DNA of 64,000 nucleotides, taken from positions 1-64,000 of the forward strand of contig NZ_JADFFK010000017.1 in assembly GCF_015223355.1 (NCBI RefSeq), written 5' to 3'. The position numbers and the translations under genes are program-made. This document shows, piece after piece, positions 34,733-46,832 of this stretch. Under the pieces are notes generated by a model. That model saw only the letters and a list, made by a program, of their open reading frames with translations, was not told the DNA's origin and made no database searches. This DNA comes from Salipiger mangrovisoli (GTDB lineage Bacteria; Pseudomonadota; Alphaproteobacteria; Rhodobacterales; Rhodobacteraceae). Position 1 is the stretch's first letter, and every line of letters starts with the position of its first letter.

Positions 34733-35698
34733 TCAACTTGTTATCCCGCTGGAGAAGAGGAAGACCATATATGCGGCGTAGGCCACCAACATCGTTGCGC
34801 CCCAAAGCCGCGAAATCCGCGTGGTCGCGAAGAGAAGCGCAAGGAGCAGTAGGCTGGCGCCGAGCATCACCGGCGTGTCGATTTCGCGAAACCTGGCGGT
34901 GACCTCTATAGGCTGGATCACGACGGTGACGCCCAAGATGGCAAGGATGTTAAAGATGTTCGAGCCAATCACGTTGCCAAGAACGACATCGGTGTGCTTG
35001 CGGACCGCAGCAACAATGGCAGTCGCCAACTCCGGCAAGGAGGTCCCGACCGCAACCAGGGAAAGGCCGATCACTGCGTCAGGCACGCCAAAGGAGCGCG
35101 CGATGTTGACCGAGCCTTCAACGAGAAGATCCGCGCCATAGACGAGGGCGCCGATCCCACCAAGTGCCAGAACAGGAGGAAGCCAGGGGCGTGACAGAGG
35201 GATGTCTTCGAACTCCTCAGCTTCATGTTCAAATGTCTTGGCCTCGCGGTCGCGCCGTTCCAGCCACACGCTGGACGCCAGGTAACCGGCGAGCACCACC
35301 AGCATGGCCAGGCCTTCCACCCGGTTGATAACCTCGCCCTGTGTGAGCCCAACCACCACGAGTGCAACCAAGGTCGCAATCAAGGCTTCCCTGACCGCCG
35401 TGCGTTGCCATCCGGAAATGGGCAGGATCAACGCCGCGACGCCCACGATCAAGAGAATATTGGCGATGTTCGAGCCGACGACGTTGCCAAACGCAATCTC
35501 CGGGGCGCCGTCGAGCGCGGCATTGACCGACACCAGCAGCTCCGGCGTTGAGGTCCCGAAACCGACAATGACAAGTCCGATGAGTAGTTTCGAGATCCCG
35601 AATCTCTCGGCAAGCGCCACTGAGCCGCGGACCAGCCCTTCGCCGCCAACGAATAGAAGTACGAGGCCAGCGGCCACCAGGAGCAAGTCATGTGTCAT
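34733..35698 (-). CDS. Sodium/calcium exchanger family protein
   Basis: This 321-residue membrane protein has two alpha-repeats, the hallmark of the CaCA superfamily. The first is GFGTSTPELLVSVNAA then GNVVGSNIANILLIVGV; the second is VGTSLPELATAIVAAV then GNVIGSNIFNILAILGV. The G-x-S-x-PE motifs hold the cation-binding glutamates. A charged loop between the halves (REAKTFEHEAEEFEDI) is typical. ATG 35698 is preferred because AAGGA lies upstream and the first helix starts at once. It exports calcium in exchange for sodium or protons. Confidence 0.92.
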   Translation of the reverse strand: MTHDLLLVAAGLVLLFVGGEGLVRGSVALAERFGISKLLIGLVIVGFGTSTPELLVSVNAALDGAPEIAFGNVVGSNIANILLIVGVAALILPISGWQRTAVREALIATLVALVVVGLTQGEVINRVEGLAMLVVLAGYLASSVWLERRDREAKTFEHEAEEFEDIPLSRPWLPPVLALGGIGALVYGADLLVEGSVNIARSFGVPDAVIGLSLVAVGTSLPELATAIVAAVRKHTDVVLGNVIGSNIFNILAILGVTVVIQPIEVTARFREIDTPVMLGASLLLLALLFATTRISRLWGATMLVAYAAYMVFLFSSGITS

Positions 35699-36121
35699 TC
35701 GTTTTCCTTGATTAGCGCCTGCTGGGGCGCTCGAAGTTTCTGTCCCGCAAGTCCGGCGCACTCTCCGTGGGAGCCAATTGGGGAAGGCATACTGCGAGGG
35801 CCACGTGCCCGCGGGTTCGCACGACTGGAGCGCGTCGATGAAGCTGCTGTTGCGCCGCGCGGGTGTCTGGGTAGCCGCAAAACCCCTCGCAGAAACGCGT
35901 AGCGCTCCCGTGAGTTCTGCCTTCGACAAAGACATCCTTGCCACCTAGGCTCCGTCTATCGTGAGCACGCTTAACGTCCCCCTCCCTCGCAACATGAAAA
36001 GCGTACGAGCGCCTTGCATGTGTCAGGAAATAGGGAGCCGGCCCACGCAATTGCAAGGGCGCGGCGTTGCCATCGACAAGGTGCCGGAATATCTGCACGA
36101 GATCGATACAAGGAAGTTTCA
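35699..36121. other. Divergent intergenic region
   Basis: About 420 bp separate the exchanger and the flippase-like gene, which point away from each other. It should hold both promoters. Small frames inside show no family signature. Confidence 0.45.
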
Positions 36122-37189
36122 GTGCAACACGACGAGAAACCGCGCTCCGCGGAAGAGGGGCGGCTCTGGGGACGGCCGAGCGCCTGGATCGTCTCCGTGT
36201 TGCTCTTCGTTGGATTGACAGCCGTCGGCCTCACCGCGGTGTCGTCGATCTTTGGAGGGAGGATCCCGAGTTTTGATAATAGGCTGGTTCAGCCACAGAC
36301 CGTCGTGGCAATCCTCGGATTTCTGATCGTCTACTTCCTAGCCGACGGCCTTCGTCTCTACTTCGTCCTACGTACGATTGGGGCGAGGATCAGGGTCCAT
36401 GAAATTTTCCCATTGGTTTTCATCAATATCCTGGTTTCGAATGTGACACCGCTCGCGACCGGCGGCGGCTTCGCCCAAGTCTGGTATCTGCGCCGCCACG
36501 GCGTCGCCGTCGGCGCGTCGGTCGCCGCAACTACGATCCGCACCGTCCTCGCCATGTTGCTGATCTTCACCGCCGCGCCGTTGATTCAGTTTCTCCACCC
36601 CAACGCGTCGTCTGAGGGTGTTGCGCGTATCACGACACAGTCGCTCTCCGGGATCATCTTGATCTATCTGGCCGGTTTCCTGATCGTCCTCTTCCGGCCA
36701 TTCTGGATCGCCGCCCTCCTGAGCCGGGTACTCGGATTTGCGGCTCGTATCGGTCTCATTGGCCGGCAGCGATGTATTCGCTGGACCGTGGCAGTGCAGC
36801 GTGAGACGCAAGAGTTTTCCGCAAGCTTCGCAAGGTTCGCCCGAGGCTCGCGCATGTTCGCTCTGGCTGCGGTGCTCGCGACCCTGATCTTCCTGCTGAC
36901 GCTCTTCGCCTTTCCCGCTCTTCTTCTCGAGGCCCTCGGGCAGGAGGTGGATTGGCTCAAGGTGATCGGGACGCTTTCGGTCGTAACCTTCCTGATGTAT
37001 TTCGCACCGACCCCCGGTGGCGCTGGCTTTGCAGAACTCGCGTTCGCAGGGTTCATGGCAGCCCAGATGGAAGCCGACGAGCTCCTTCTTGTCGTGTTCG
37101 CCTGGCGGTTTCTGACGATCTACATCGGGATGGCCATTGGTGTGATCGTGTCATTCTTCGCGTTTCGCCCGAAGGCGCTCGCAGGATGA
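36122..37189 (+). CDS. Lysylphosphatidylglycerol synthase TM-domain family (flippase-like) membrane protein
   Basis: This 355-residue protein has about eight helices and the signature of the LPG_synthase_TM/AglD-type family. FINILVSNVTPLATGGGFAQ is followed by VWYLRRHGVAVG near residues 100-132, and later YFAPTPGGAGFAELAFAGF is near 302-320. Stand-alone members without the synthase domain are often lipid or glycolipid translocases. GTG 36122 is chosen because AAGGA lies upstream. Its stop overlaps the start of the next gene (ATGA), so the two are coupled: flippase and glycosyltransferase may make and move one glycolipid (inference). Confidence 0.82.
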   Translation: MQHDEKPRSAEEGRLWGRPSAWIVSVLLFVGLTAVGLTAVSSIFGGRIPSFDNRLVQPQTVVAILGFLIVYFLADGLRLYFVLRTIGARIRVHEIFPLVFINILVSNVTPLATGGGFAQVWYLRRHGVAVGASVAATTIRTVLAMLLIFTAAPLIQFLHPNASSEGVARITTQSLSGIILIYLAGFLIVLFRPFWIAALLSRVLGFAARIGLIGRQRCIRWTVAVQRETQEFSASFARFARGSRMFALAAVLATLIFLLTLFAFPALLLEALGQEVDWLKVIGTLSVVTFLMYFAPTPGGAGFAELAFAGFMAAQMEADELLLVVFAWRFLTIYIGMAIGVIVSFFAFRPKALAG

Positions 37190-39420
37190 CTCGAAAGCTT
37201 CTTGCCTTCGTCTTCTACGCAAATCTTGCAGTCATCCTGGTGATCGCCAGCTATCGCCTCTATCTCCTCATCAGCGCTCCTAACGCGAGCGCTCTTCTCG
37301 TCAAACAAATCGAAGAGATCGAGAGAGTTGCAGAGGCGAAACCCGGCGCGCCCTTGGCCCTCGCGGTGATCGGAGAAGGCAACAACTCCATCGGCGTTCT
37401 GGAGCAACAGATCATTCCCTCGATCAATGCCTCGGGTGCCCAATTCCTCGTCTCAGCCGGAAATATCGTCAGCGGAGGCGGCGAAGACAAATACCGCGCT
37501 CTGCTTGGCACTCTGTCGCACCTCAAGGTTCCCTACCTGCTGACCTTCGGGGAAAACGAACATGAAGAGTTTGGGAGCACGAGGTTCTACCAGCGTTTCG
37601 GGCCTCATTTCTATTCGCTCTCCCTGCCCCAGGTCCGCCTCGTGTTTCTCGATGCGACGGGCCGGACACCCACCGACTGGCAGGAAAGATGGCTGCGCGA
37701 TATCCTGAAGCCTGACGATGACACCCCAGTCATCATTTTTCTTGGCCATCCGCTTGTCCCGCCGGCGCAGGAGACACTTTTTCCTCCTGACGAGGGTGCC
37801 TGGTCGGAGCCCGAGAGTCGGGATCGCCTGCTCGCGCTGATCACTAAGCTCGGCGTCGACATGGTCGTTTCGGCCGGCGCAGCGACTTTCTCCGACCAGA
37901 TGATAGGGGGGGTGCGCCACATTCTGACTGGGGGCGCAGGCGGCCTCGTCGTGAACGATGAGGCAAGCTTCTACCACTATCTCGATCTAGCAGTGGACAA
38001 AGGCGACCTCTCAGCCGAAATGCGTCGGATCAACACTGCCCCAACGGGTCTCGCAAGACGCATCGAGGGGATCTGGTTCTTTATCTACTCCCTCTTCTAT
38101 GTCGGCTGGCTCAACTTTCTCTTGATCGTGTCCATACTCGTTGTCACCTGCTTGTATCTGTACAATCGGCTGTTCCGGGCACGACGGTACTATCCCGACT
38201 ACGCCCTGCGGACTTCGAAGCTGCCCCACCGCCCGCTCCGGATCGTGATGTTCACCAATACCTACTTGCCTTTTGTCGGGGGCGTGGCGATCTCGGTGGA
38301 GCGCCTGAAGACCGGACTGGAACGTCTGGGTCATGAAGTTCTGGTGGTCGCCCCGACCTATGACGGTCAAACCGACGAGCAAGGTGTGCTGCGCGTCCCG
38401 ACGCTGGGCGGCAGGAGCAATCTGATCCGCGTTGCCAATCCCATCCACTCAGGCACCTGGCGAACGGTTCGCGACTTCGAGCCCGATGTCATTCATATTC
38501 ACCACCCGTTCTGGCTGGGTTCTCTTGGGCTCAGAATGGCCCGCAGTCTCAAGGTCCCCGCAGTGTTCACATATCACACGCGGCTCGAGCAGTTCGCACA
38601 TGCCATCCCATTGCCCGGCGCCCTGTTCAGGAACGTGATCGCGCATTGGCTTGTGCGGCGGTTTGCCAATCAATGCGACGAAATCATCGTGCCCACGCCC
38701 GTCACACGAGACTATATCAGGCTGATTGGTGTCGACCGCCCCGTGCATGTCCAACCGACCGGCGTCGAAACAGCCCGATTCCAGGCCTCTGACAAGGGCC
38801 AGCTTGAAGAGCTTCGCGACCGATTCAATCCGGACGGCCGCAAGATCCTGGTCACCGTCTCACGCCTTTCCCGGGAGAAGAACCTCGATTTCATGATCGC
38901 CGCGATGCGGAAGCTGAAAGACCGAGGGGCTCCGGCATTTCGCCTCTTGATCATTGGCGAAGGCGACGAGCGACGCCATTTGACGGACATCATTAGAGAC
39001 AAGGACCTCACCTCGGAGGTCCGGATCGTAGGCGCGGTTTCGGGAGATGAGATACCGAATTACCTCGGCATCGCAGACATCTTCGTTTTCGCATCTGTCT
39101 CCGAGACGCAGGGCATGGTCATCCTCGAAGCGATGGCCGCCGGCCTCCCTGTCGTCGCCGTAAATGCGACCGGCGTGGACGCCTTCGTGCAAAACCGAAA
39201 CACTGGCATCCTCACCGATGAAGATACCGAACAATGGGCAGATGCCGTCCATGGGCTTCTGGTCAACGCGCGTGACCGCCGCGAACTGGCCCGCGCTGGA
39301 CTCGAGAAAGCACAGAAACATTCTGTTGAGGCGTTTTCTGCCGCGGTCGCAGAAATCTACCTCGCCGCGAGCGCAAGCCATGAGATTGAAAGGGTCAGCA
39401 CCCACAGTGCAAGGTCGTAA
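37186..39420 (+). CDS. Fusion of inactive-looking metallophosphoesterase-like domain and GT4 glycosyltransferase
   Basis: This 744-residue protein has one N-terminal membrane helix (residues 7-27) and a calcineurin-like phosphoesterase domain near 50-290. Where the family has GDxH, GDxx, GNHE and GHxH motifs this one has AVIGEGNNS, SAGNIVSGGG, TFGENEHEE and TGGAGG; only FLGHP keeps a His. Metal binding is probably lost. A second hydrophobic stretch (300-330) leads to a GT4 domain from about 350 (NTYLPFVGGVAISVERLK) with SETQGMVILEAMAAGLPVVA near 637-656, like diacylglycerol glucosyltransferases. The GT domain should be cytosolic and the phosphoesterase-like domain periplasmic. Confidence 0.8.
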   Translation: MTRKLLAFVFYANLAVILVIASYRLYLLISAPNASALLVKQIEEIERVAEAKPGAPLALAVIGEGNNSIGVLEQQIIPSINASGAQFLVSAGNIVSGGGEDKYRALLGTLSHLKVPYLLTFGENEHEEFGSTRFYQRFGPHFYSLSLPQVRLVFLDATGRTPTDWQERWLRDILKPDDDTPVIIFLGHPLVPPAQETLFPPDEGAWSEPESRDRLLALITKLGVDMVVSAGAATFSDQMIGGVRHILTGGAGGLVVNDEASFYHYLDLAVDKGDLSAEMRRINTAPTGLARRIEGIWFFIYSLFYVGWLNFLLIVSILVVTCLYLYNRLFRARRYYPDYALRTSKLPHRPLRIVMFTNTYLPFVGGVAISVERLKTGLERLGHEVLVVAPTYDGQTDEQGVLRVPTLGGRSNLIRVANPIHSGTWRTVRDFEPDVIHIHHPFWLGSLGLRMARSLKVPAVFTYHTRLEQFAHAIPLPGALFRNVIAHWLVRRFANQCDEIIVPTPVTRDYIRLIGVDRPVHVQPTGVETARFQASDKGQLEELRDRFNPDGRKILVTVSRLSREKNLDFMIAAMRKLKDRGAPAFRLLIIGEGDERRHLTDIIRDKDLTSEVRIVGAVSGDEIPNYLGIADIFVFASVSETQGMVILEAMAAGLPVVAVNATGVDAFVQNRNTGILTDEDTEQWADAVHGLLVNARDRRELARAGLEKAQKHSVEAFSAAVAEIYLAASASHEIERVSTHSARS

Positions 39421-39883
39421 CCCGCAAGAGCGTAGTTCGTCTCAGGGCCTCACGGCAGACCGATCGCTACTTCGGATTGTTTGCAGTCCCGGCGTCCCTC
39501 ACGTCGTGCAACCTGCGCCACCCGAGCCCGAAACTTTTGCCCCCACAGTCCTGCGCCTGACCTGCCCCGTTGCGCCGTAGCTCTATTAACGCCAGTGATC
39601 GTCATCGGTGCCTGAGCACCTCGCCATGCCACGTACGGCTTGCGCCCATCATTGTACTTGGCTCTGGTCTGGCGAACAAATACAGGGCGCGGCGCAGAAT
39701 CTGAGCCTCTCAGACGGGTGACGTTCGCGTTTGTGGCATCCCTGTAGCGAAAGAACCTCCGCGTCATTTATCAATATGGTCCGTGAAAACGCTAGCTTCA
39801 GAAGAGATGTCAAAGACTTGCCAACCGGGAGGCACTGGTTGCACGATGGGGACACCGAAAGATGTAACGAGGGACTTGAAGAA
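39421..39883. other. Intergenic stretch without a recognisable gene
   Basis: About 460 bp. A reverse frame of 105 codons (39450-39767) is rich in Arg and lacks a ribosome-binding site and family resemblance; I do not call it. Confidence 0.4.
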
Positions 39884-40219
39884 ATGGCAGGGAAGTTCGA
39901 GCTCTATAAGGATAAGGCCGGAGAGTTCCGGTTCCGCTTGAAAGCCGGCAACGGGGAAATCATCCTCGTCAGCGAGGGCTATAAGCAAAAGGCCAGCGCG
40001 GAGAATGGGGTCGCATCGGTTCGTCGAAACGCGCCGCTTGATGAACGCTACGAACGCAAGGCCAACGCGTCTGGCAGACCCATGTTCAATCTCAAGGCCA
40101 GCAATGGCCAAGTCATCGGCACCAGCGAAGCATACAGCAGTGAGCAAGCTCGCGAGGCGGGCATCGCTTCGGTGAAGGCAAACGCCGAGGGCGCCAGGCT
40201 TGAGGACCAAGCAGCCTGA
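39884..40219 (+). CDS. YegP/DUF1508 family protein
   Basis: This 111-residue protein is built of two copies of the DUF1508 repeat: FELYKDKAGEFRFRLKAGNG then EIILVSEGYKQKASAENGVA, and YERKANASGRPMFNLKASNG then QVIGTSEAYSSEQAREAGIA. Each forms a small beta-beta-alpha unit. ATG 39884 has GAGGGA upstream and starts the first repeat directly. The family is widespread and often stress-linked, but its molecular role is not known. Confidence 0.88.
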   Translation: MAGKFELYKDKAGEFRFRLKAGNGEIILVSEGYKQKASAENGVASVRRNAPLDERYERKANASGRPMFNLKASNGQVIGTSEAYSSEQAREAGIASVKANAEGARLEDQAA

Positions 40220-40225
40220 TCTTCA

Positions 40226-40252
40226 GGGCGCCTCCTGCGAGGCGAGGCGCCC
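40226..40252 (+). terminator. Hairpin after the YegP-family gene
   Basis: GGGCGCCTC and GAGGCGCCC form a perfect 9-bp stem with a 9-nt loop, starting 7 nt after the stop codon. There is no T-tract, so termination efficiency is uncertain. Confidence 0.5.
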
Positions 40253-40408
40253 GACATCGACCTGGCAGAGGATCGCAGTCGCGTTCGCTGGGTTCAGGTC
40301 GCCCCGCATTTCCAGCATCTGGATGCACGCCGGATCGGCGCGCGCGTCGCAGATTTGGCGGACGCACGGTGCGCCTGACTTGGCGAGAGGACTGGGGATA
40401 CGATCGCC

Positions 40409-40735
40409 GTGAGGCCGGCTACAAGGTTCCGGCAAGATCGCACGCGAGACATCAGCCTGCGAAAGCTGGTTGAGGAGCAGCCACGGATCCTTCTTGCCGA
40501 GATGCGCCACCGGGTCGGCAATAGTTTCGCTATCGCCAGCGGCTTGATCAGTGTCTGCGCGCGTGGGGTCGACACGGCACAGGAGCTCGCCGCGGTGATG
40601 AAGGATCGGCTGGTGGCACTCTCCTCGGCGCAATCCCTTGCTGTCAGTGATCACCTCGCGCCGATGCGCTCAAGGGCTCACTCTCCATGAGGCGACGGCG
40701 CGCGGGCTGGGACGACATTTTCTTGCGCAGCATTC
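40409..40735 (+). pseudogene. HWE-type histidine kinase fragment, frameshifted
   Basis: The frame from 40409 contains LLAEMRHRVGNSFAIASGLI near the middle, then VDTAQELAAVMKDRLVALSS and AQSLAVSDHL. This is the phospho-acceptor helix region of HWE/HisKA_2 kinases (H in MRHRVGN). Near 40665 the frame shifts: the expected continuation (GLTLHEA) lies in another frame and no ATP-binding domain follows. The sensor part is also missing. It is a dead remnant. Confidence 0.7.
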
Positions 40736-40938
40736 GTACGGCGCTGACAGCCCATTGAGCCAGACGCGATTGCCCTGCCGCAGCCTTGAAAAGGCTTGCA
40801 CAGCGAATACGATCAGGCGACTCTGCGGCAGGGATAGAATGTGTTCAATCGAGGGACCTGAACACTTCTTTCCAATGAGGTTTCTTCTAATTTTTTTGTA
40901 ATATCTCCTCTTCTACCTTTTCATCATGGTGGCGCAAA

Positions 40939-41772
40939 ATGGCGATAAAAACGATTACACTGGTGCTCTTTGATACCGATGAGGCCGAATGGGCACTCCC
41001 ACAGGCGGCCACGTTGGCATCAGCCTTTGACGCGCATCTGAGCGTACTGCACCCTTACAACCCCATGCTCTTCACGGGTGGTATTGGGGCAGAACCGCTC
41101 ATCTATTCGAGCATCCAACAGTGGGAAGAGGAGGACTCCGAAAAAATCAAGGCGGCAGTCGAGAAGGAAGTGAAATCTGCCGGAATTCTTGGCGAGTACC
41201 GGCCGCAGACAACGCTCTACGGTGCCGAGGCATTCTTGCTTTCTGGTGCCCGCGGCGCGGATTTGGTCTTGGTCGGGACTAATGGCGTGCTCAACCGCTC
41301 ACCAGACGATCGCAATTTGATTGAACGGATTATCCGAAACCTCGGACGTCCGGTTCTCGTCCTGACACCGAAGGCAGCTTTGACCGGCCCTCTTGACAGA
41401 CTGACCATCGGCTGGAGTGATACGCGCGAGGCAACCCGGGCTGCCCACGACGCGCTGAACCTTGCAAAGGACGGCGCCGAGATCGAACTCGTAACAGTCG
41501 TGTCGCGCGCGCAAAGCACCGTTCCAGGCATCGATGGAAGAGCGGATTTCGCAACCTCACTCGATCGTCTCGGCTACCGTGTAACAGTGACCGAGCGCAG
41601 TGCCGCCGTTGAGCACCGAGCAGAAACGTTGATTTCCGCCGCCCAGGAATTCGGCTCCAAATTGCTCGTGACCGGGGCGTTCGGGCATTCGCAACTGTAT
41701 GACTTCGTAGTGGGTGCCGTTACGCGTGACCTTCTGGAATTCGCCCCTTTGCCTGTCTTGATGTCAAAGTGA
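40939..41772 (+). CDS. Universal stress protein (two Usp domains)
   Basis: This 277-residue protein has two Usp-like units. The first starts KTITLVLFDTDEAEWALPQA and has GADLVLVGTNGVLNRSPDDR near residues 110-130. The second starts LTIGWSDTREATRAAHDALN and ends LLVTGAFGHSQLYDFVVGAV with the G-x(2)-G-x(9)-G(S/T)-like nucleotide loop. It is cytosolic. Such proteins respond to stress and low oxygen; no regulator adjoins it. Confidence 0.88.
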   Translation: MAIKTITLVLFDTDEAEWALPQAATLASAFDAHLSVLHPYNPMLFTGGIGAEPLIYSSIQQWEEEDSEKIKAAVEKEVKSAGILGEYRPQTTLYGAEAFLLSGARGADLVLVGTNGVLNRSPDDRNLIERIIRNLGRPVLVLTPKAALTGPLDRLTIGWSDTREATRAAHDALNLAKDGAEIELVTVVSRAQSTVPGIDGRADFATSLDRLGYRVTVTERSAAVEHRAETLISAAQEFGSKLLVTGAFGHSQLYDFVVGAVTRDLLEFAPLPVLMSK

Positions 41773-41981
41773 TCGAAGGCAGGTCCCTGGCTGGAAATTT
41801 TGGCTTTCACATATTCTCTGGCTCCGCGCCGAATAATCTCAGGTTTTGAGTCAGGAAGATCTGGCGGGCGAAGAACCGCGTTTGGCGGGCGCTGCTCACG
41901 GTCTCGCAGACGTCCAAGATTGTTGGAGCTTGCGAAGAAGAACATGCAATTCTCCACAGACCGCGATCAGGACCCCGCCAG

Positions 41982-44648
<2,667 letters not shown>

Positions 44649-44798
44649 CGGGGCGCTCCCGCTGGACCTTCGCCTAGAACAAATCGAATTCGAACGATCT
44701 GCATTGTCTCCAGTAAAGCAGTGATTTCTCAAATGTCGGGGCGCGCGCTCGAGCCTACAGGAAATGACCTGCCCCCCGCCGTCGGGCCCGCGCCGAAA

Positions 44799-44814
44799 TC
44801 GCATAAGCGCCAAT
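44799..44814 (+). repeat. 16-bp repeat, copy 2
   Basis: TCGCATAAGCGCCAAT matches 18059-18074 exactly. It lies in the 240-bp gap between the P-type ATPase gene and the DMT exporter gene, both on different strands and ending toward it. Confidence 0.45.
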
Positions 44815-44887
44815 AGGTTAGCCTTCGACTTAGCGCTGAATCGCCACATGTATTGGCTTCGTGCCGCCAAGGGGCCAAGTCAAACCC

Positions 44888-45787
44888 CTACGCCGCTGTG
44901 TTTGCGTGCGCAGCTTGAGCAAACTGTCGTTCCCGGTTGTGCTCTCTCCACACTGTGAAGATACCGCTACCAATGATGATGGCGGCGCCAGCGAATACGG
45001 GCATTTCCGGGATTTCGTTCCAAACGAGCCATCCTGCCAACGTTGCCCAGATCAGAGCCGTGTAGTCGAGAGGCGCAATGACAACCGCGGGCGCCATTCG
45101 GAAGGCTTGGGTGATCAGCGTCATCCCAACTGTCCCAAAAAATGCGATAGCCACGAACCTCCACAGGTCACTCAGCGGCACGGGATGCCATACGAATGGT
45201 GCAATGAATGCGCTCAATAGAGCCCCTGCCCCGGTAAGATATAGAAGGAGCGTCCAAACGCTCTCACGCTCGTCTACCCATCTGGCGCTGACCATGAGGA
45301 GAGCGTAGAAAAGTGCAGTTCCGATGGGCAGCAGCGATACCAGCTGAAAGCTGGCCGCCCCTGGGCGTATCGCTATGACGACGCCGAGAAACCCCGCCAA
45401 GACTGCGAGCCACCTTTTCCATCCGACGTGCTCGCCAAGGAACATGGCCGAGATCGCAGTGATGAAGAGCGGCGCCACGAACACCAACGCTGTCGCTTCA
45501 GCGATGGGCATCTGCTTCAAACTTGAGAAGAACATGAAGGCGGCACCCACCCAGACAACACCGCGGACGAGATGGGCGGCGGGTCGGTATGATCGCAAGG
45601 CACCAGTTCCACCGCTGAACAACGCGATCACAATTGCGAAAGGCAGCGCAATGAGATTTCTCAGGAAGAGAACCTGAAAAGGGGAATAGTCAGACGTCAG
45701 GTGCTTGGCAAAGGCGTCATTGACGCTCAGACACGCGACCCCGACGCACATCATCAGCATCCCGATCGAGACTTTCGATTGCCGCAC
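44888..45787 (-). CDS. DMT superfamily (EamA) transporter
   Basis: This protein of 299 residues has ten hydrophobic helices and two EamA repeats. The first contains CLSVNDAFAKHLTSDYSPFQ then VLFLRNLIALPFAIVIALF; the second contains DYTALIWATLAGWLVWNEIP. GTG 45787 is preferred as start because GGGAGGG lies 7-8 nt upstream and the length then equals the family norm; ATG 45847 is a longer alternative. It probably exports a small metabolite. Confidence 0.85.
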   Translation of the reverse strand: MRQSKVSIGMLMMCVGVACLSVNDAFAKHLTSDYSPFQVLFLRNLIALPFAIVIALFSGGTGALRSYRPAAHLVRGVVWVGAAFMFFSSLKQMPIAEATALVFVAPLFITAISAMFLGEHVGWKRWLAVLAGFLGVVIAIRPGAASFQLVSLLPIGTALFYALLMVSARWVDERESVWTLLLYLTGAGALLSAFIAPFVWHPVPLSDLWRFVAIAFFGTVGMTLITQAFRMAPAVVIAPLDYTALIWATLAGWLVWNEIPEMPVFAGAAIIIGSGIFTVWREHNRERQFAQAAHANTAA

Positions 45788-46313
45788 CTCGCGCCCTCCC
45801 TGGATGGTTGCTCGCACTTTTAGCAAGACTGCTCGAGTTGGCGCCATGCTCTCACCAGAAATTCCACATCGATTGCTTGGAACACATTCAAAATTTTGTC
45901 CTTTAGCGAAACCGAACATGTTTGGCACCGAAGTCTTGCAGTCACAACTCGCGTCCCGCAGAACCCAAGGCGCGCCGGCGACCGGAGGGCCAGTATACCG
46001 CTTTAGAACGCCTAACTGTCCCTCGGGGCTTGAGTGGGCTAGTCGCTCACCCCGTCGTTTCGCGGCAGGCGACCACCACGTCCTACTGCGCGAACGGCTG
46101 GGCCAGACACGGCGTCCGATCGAAACGCGGGATTTGTGATTGAACAACCTTACGAGATTTCACAGCTAGGTCTCTCACAATTGGACAACGTACAACACCA
46201 CTTTACGCTAAGTGAGACGCAGGGCTTTTCAGAGTTCACAACCTGTGGCAGTCTGCAACTCATAGTTTAATTTTGCTATATTTTCATAGAGTCAGCGAAA
46301 GGCCAGGACGTCA
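45788..46313. other. Divergent intergenic region upstream of the nap operon
   Basis: About 525 bp. The AT-rich part 46262-46300 with GCTATATTTTCAT is a plausible napF promoter. I see no TTGAT-N4-ATCAA FNR site or TTG-N8-CAA site here. No gene is recognised. Confidence 0.45.
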
Positions 46314-46832
46314 ATGACGACCCAGCACAGCAGACGCAACTTCCTTCGCGGGCAATTGTCGCGCCCCGAGGCACCTCTGATGAGGCCCCCGGGGGCTCAG
46401 GCCCGCTTCTCGCAGATCTGTAGCGGCTGCGGCGACTGCCTGCTTGCCTGCCCCGAGGCAATCCTCATCCGACAGCCCGATGCGCCTGGCCCTGCCCTGC
46501 CACTGGTCGACTTCACGCTCGGTGCCTGCACGTTCTGCAGGGCCTGCGCCGAGGCCTGCGAGACCGGTGCACTATGTCCCGAAGCCGTGCCCGACTGGCC
46601 GTGGAGCGCCACCATCACCGACACCTGCCTGTCGCTCAGTGGCATTGCCTGCCAGGCCTGCGAAGACGCCTGCGAGCCCCGCGCCATCCGCTTTCGGCTG
46701 ATGACCGGCGGCCGCGCCGCACCAACGCTCGATCCCGCGCAATGCACCGGTTGTGGCGAATGTGCCTTCACATGTCCCGCCGGTGCCGTGTCCTTCGAGC
46801 AGCGTGACCCGCTCACGGAGGCCGTCCGATGA
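46314..46832 (+). CDS. napF: Ferredoxin-type protein NapF
   Basis: This 172-residue iron-sulfur protein has three cysteine clusters: CSGCGDCLLACPEA near residues 36-49, CTFCRACAEACETGALCPE near 72-90 and CTGCGECAFTCPAGAV near 145-160. An extra CQACEDACEP lies near 114. It is a cytosolic maturation partner that helps insert cofactors into NapA. It is the first gene of the nap operon and overlaps napD by 4 bp. Confidence 0.93.
   Translation: MTTQHSRRNFLRGQLSRPEAPLMRPPGAQARFSQICSGCGDCLLACPEAILIRQPDAPGPALPLVDFTLGACTFCRACAEACETGALCPEAVPDWPWSATITDTCLSLSGIACQACEDACEPRAIRFRLMTGGRAAPTLDPAQCTGCGECAFTCPAGAVSFEQRDPLTEAVR

Noticed and set aside
39450-39767. 105-codon reverse-strand frame
   Set aside because: Arg-rich, no ribosome-binding site, no recognisable domain and no operon context.
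46140-46313. FNR or NnrR box upstream of napF
   Set aside because: Candidates such as TTGGACAACGTACAA have a 9-base spacer and no dyad symmetry; none meets TTGAT-N4-ATCAA or TTG-N8-CAA.
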